NCBI GenBank assembly: GCA_963792875.1
Contig: CAWBXV010000006.1
Span: 496,001 to 560,000, forward strand
Source: JAHEGP01 sp963792875
GTDB taxonomy: Bacteria > Pseudomonadota > Gammaproteobacteria > Pseudomonadales > JAHEGP01
Direction of reading: 5' to 3'
DNA: 64,000 nt
The notes below the pieces were generated by a model, which ran no database searches, was not told the origin of the DNA, and saw only the letters and a program-made list of their open reading frames with translations. Both the position numbers and the translations under genes were made by a program. This document shows, one piece after another, positions 61,861 to 64,000 of this stretch (the first letter of the stretch is position 1; every line of letters starts with the position of its first letter).

Positions 61861-63258
61861 ATGAGAGCAGATCAGGCGCTTGCACCGCGCAACCCGGTTG
61901 CCGCTCCGCCAACGTCGCGGCAGGGAGCGTTGTCCATCCCGCAAGCCAGGGGCTTGCCGCTGCTCGGCTGCATCCCTTTTCTGCTCGCCAATCCGCTGCA
62001 GTTCCTGCTGGCGCAGCGCCGGCGTCTGGGCCCGGTCTTCCGGGTCAGGGCGCCGGGCCGCGACATGGTGGTGCTCAGCGGCGTCGAGGCCAACCGCTTT
62101 ATGAGCGAGGAGGGCAAGGACTGCTTCGTGTCCGCTCGATTCTGGGGCGGGGTGGTCCGGGAGTGGCAGTGCCCCCATTTCATCAGCGCGACGGACGGCG
62201 CCGTACACATCGACGAACGGCGTGCGCTGAAGCCCAGCATGTCCCGCACGGTGGCCGACGCCCGGCAGCAGGGCCTGGTCGAGATCGTGCACGAGACCGT
62301 TGGCCGCTACGCGCGGGGCGGGTCGCCGTTCTCCATGCGCGAACTCGCGCGCACCCTGACCAACGCCGAACTGTACTACCTGTTGACCGGCGAGCGGCTC
62401 AAGCTCAGCCCTGCGCTTGCCAAGGCGCTGGCCGAGTACCAGCGCATCACCTTCAACGTGCTGGTGCTGGGCAAGTGGCCGCGGCTGATGCTGAAGACGC
62501 CCGGCTATCTGCTCAGCAGGCGCCGCGCGCTGGCCTTCATAGCCAGGCTGCGCAAGCGCTTCGAGGCGGAGCCGCCAGCCGACGGCTATTTCCGCGCCGC
62601 GCTGGAGCGGCACCGGGCCGACCCGGCGCGCCGGGCCAAGGAGCTCGATTTCGCCTTTCTCGCGCCGTTCTGGGCGGGGCTGGACACCCTCGGGTCGAGT
62701 TTTGTGTTCCTGGTCCAGCAACTGGTGCTGGACCGTAGCCTGTTGGAGCGCGTGCGCAGCGAACTGGATGAGGCCATCCGCAAGGAGGGGCTCAGCGGCA
62801 TTCCCTCACCCGAGACGCTGCGCAAGCTGCCGCTGCTGTACGGCCTGTGCATGGAGACTCTGCGCCTGTACCCGGTGGCCTTTGCCAGTGGCCGCACCGC
62901 GGCACGGGACTTCACCTTTCAGGGCTACCGCATTGCCAAAGGCCAGGACGTCATGATCCTGACGTCCGCCACCCACTTCGAGAACCGCTATTTCAAGGAC
63001 CCGCTCGAGTTCGATATCGAGCGCTACAGCGCGCCGCGCAACGAGCACCGCACCAAGTACGCCTTCAACCCCTTCGGCCGGGGGCCCCATATCTGCCTGG
63101 GCGCCGCCATGGCCGAGAGCATGATGCTGACCACGGTGGCGACCCTGCTGCGCGACTACGAACTCGAGGCCGCGGTGCCCGGCAAGCGCTACCCGATGAT
63201 TTTTGACCCTTCACCCACCCTGCCTGCCGCCTTTGCGGTCAGCGTCCGGCGCAGATAG
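61861..63258 (+). CDS. Cytochrome P450 (second)
   Basis: The product is 465 aa. P450 features: proline-rich RGLPLLGCIPFLLANPLQFLL start, I-helix WAGLDTLGS, ExxR METLRLYP, the aromatic PERF-like region DIERYSAPRNEHRTKYAFNPF and the haem loop FGRGPHICLG with axial Cys412. It looks soluble and needs redox partners not seen here. Its CYP51-like character is inference. The ATG has no visible ribosome-binding site; a TTG near 61930 with AGGGAG before it (about residue 24) is an alternative start. It is probably controlled by the divergent TetR. The secreted protein at 63333 follows on the same strand, 74 bp later. Confidence 0.91.
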   Translation: MRADQALAPRNPVAAPPTSRQGALSIPQARGLPLLGCIPFLLANPLQFLLAQRRRLGPVFRVRAPGRDMVVLSGVEANRFMSEEGKDCFVSARFWGGVVREWQCPHFISATDGAVHIDERRALKPSMSRTVADARQQGLVEIVHETVGRYARGGSPFSMRELARTLTNAELYYLLTGERLKLSPALAKALAEYQRITFNVLVLGKWPRLMLKTPGYLLSRRRALAFIARLRKRFEAEPPADGYFRAALERHRADPARRAKELDFAFLAPFWAGLDTLGSSFVFLVQQLVLDRSLLERVRSELDEAIRKEGLSGIPSPETLRKLPLLYGLCMETLRLYPVAFASGRTAARDFTFQGYRIAKGQDVMILTSATHFENRYFKDPLEFDIERYSAPRNEHRTKYAFNPFGRGPHICLGAAMAESMMLTTVATLLRDYELEAAVPGKRYPMIFDPSPTLPAAFAVSVRRR

Positions 63259-63332
63259 TCCGGCGGGCAATGCGTTTGCCTGACAGCATCGCATCACAGC
63301 CATAACAGCTATAACAACAGGAGCAGCACACC

Positions 63333-64000
63333 ATGAAAATACCTCAGCAGGTTCTCACGCTCGCGCTGGCAGTAGCGGCCTCCCAGCTCTATGCCGAGGC
63401 CGTGAGCAAGTCCTACACCGGCTCCGGCACCGTTGATTCCATCGATGTCGAGGCGTCCGTAAAGACCACGGTCAAGGTCTTTCCCAAGGGCGCGGGCAAG
63501 GACGAGGACGACCCCTTCGAGCCCTATCCGGTTACCACCAACTGGACCGTCACCTGGGACTCCGCCACCCCGGATGCCGCCGCCTTCAAGGCGGACCTCA
63601 GACTCGGCGACTACTACTCGGTCACCGATGCGGGCACGATGGGCGGCGTCAGCATGCAGACCTTCTCCAACGTCACCCAACACATCGGCGGCACTGCCCG
63701 CTGGGACGCCGCCACGCGCACCCTGAGCTATGAGGTGCCGCTGAAGAAGCGCAAAGACGGCCGGGCGTCCAAAGTGTCCATGGATGCCGACCCGACCTGT
63801 GAGGGCGCAAAAATCGCCTGCAGCGCGTTTCTCAATACCTCGTCGGAACTGGAGGGCCTGACCGTGCAGCTGACCTTTGACGAGAATCGCGACAGCTTCA
63901 CCGGCAAGATGTCGGCGACGCAGTACGAGGGGGCGGCGTTTACCCGCAACCAGACGGATATGAATATTTCCGTCAAGGGTGAACTCGAGGCAGCGCAGTA
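63333..64000 (+). CDS. Secreted protein of unknown function, reaching the window end
   Basis: From ATG 63333 (AGGAG ribosome-binding site about 10 bases upstream) the frame stays open to the edge: 222 codons followed by TA, so the stop may be the very next codon. A signal peptide is evident (MKIPQQVLTLALAVAASQLYA). The mature protein is beta-rich with SYTGSGTVDSIDVEASVKTTVKV, NWTVTWDSATPDAAAFKADL and AFLNTSSELEGLTVQLTFDE, plus one Cys pair (CEGAKIAC). No family recognised; the fold looks like a small beta-sandwich envelope protein. It may be part of the P450 transcript. Confidence 0.72.
   Translation, partial: MKIPQQVLTLALAVAASQLYAEAVSKSYTGSGTVDSIDVEASVKTTVKVFPKGAGKDEDDPFEPYPVTTNWTVTWDSATPDAAAFKADLRLGDYYSVTDAGTMGGVSMQTFSNVTQHIGGTARWDAATRTLSYEVPLKKRKDGRASKVSMDADPTCEGAKIACSAFLNTSSELEGLTVQLTFDENRDSFTGKMSATQYEGAAFTRNQTDMNISVKGELEAAQ

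Overview
The window is a GC-rich (visibly well above 60 %) stretch of a bacterial chromosome. The gene content (RapA, ArfB, RhlE, DeaD, YheS, DUF3301, NhaD, the FadB/FadA pair, NnrS) points to a gammaproteobacterium. The high GC together with cytochrome P450s, LLM flavin oxidoreductases, a GMC oxidoreductase and steroid-dehydrogenase-like SDRs suggests a marine Halieaceae/Spongiibacteraceae-like lineage; this placement is inference. No rRNA, tRNA, CRISPR array, IS element or prophage was recognised.

Layout. 0-6 kb: the start of a secreted protein leaving the left edge, then a plus-strand run of a chalcone-isomerase-like secreted protein, a 3-beta-HSD-like SDR, a DUF3301 protein, a MATE exporter and RecQ. 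6-19 kb: RNA and nucleic-acid housekeeping, with a cold-shock protein (long leader and clear terminator), RapA, ArfB, RhlE, a WYL regulator divergent from a small protein across a palindromic operator, the ABC-F protein YheS, a lipase-like hydrolase, DeaD-YaiI and a GIY-YIG protein. 19-26 kb: a DsbA-fold protein, a decayed glycosyltransferase remnant, MetY, NnrS, a helix-turn-helix regulator, a class V aminotransferase and a frameshifted cysteine synthase. 27-36 kb: YgiQ, the fatty-acid oxidation operon fadBA (both genes frameshifted in this sequence), a TfoX-like protein, an AmpG-like MFS transporter and an HD-domain protein. 36-43 kb: a GGDEF/EAL protein, NhaD, Maf and a kinesin-light-chain-like TPR protein.

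43-56.6 kb is the accessory metabolic region: GMC oxidoreductase and TetR (divergent), a SnoaL-like protein, a coniferyl-aldehyde-dehydrogenase-like ALDH, a thiolase-like protein, a P450, two LLM oxidoreductases, a VOC protein, a second SnoaL-like protein, an M20 amidohydrolase and an SDR. Read together, P450 hydroxylation, GMC alcohol oxidation, ALDH aldehyde oxidation and thiolytic cleavage form a plausible catabolic route for a hydrophobic alcohol or aldehyde. A shared 14-bp palindrome, TATAC-N4-GTATA, occurs in both the TetR/GMC and the ALDH/thiolase divergent promoters and suggests one regulon.

56.9-64 kb: a 965-residue protein that joins a RelE/ParE-like N-terminal domain, an SF1 (UvrD-like) helicase and an ankyrin-like segment is the best candidate for an undescribed system. 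It is followed by a SlyD-like PPIase, a glycine-zipper protein, a TetR divergent from a second P450, and a secreted protein that reaches the right edge. Four genes between 26 and 33 kb (cysK-like, fadB, fadA, tfoX-like) each show one apparent single-base insertion, which raises the question of sequence quality there as opposed to real gene decay.
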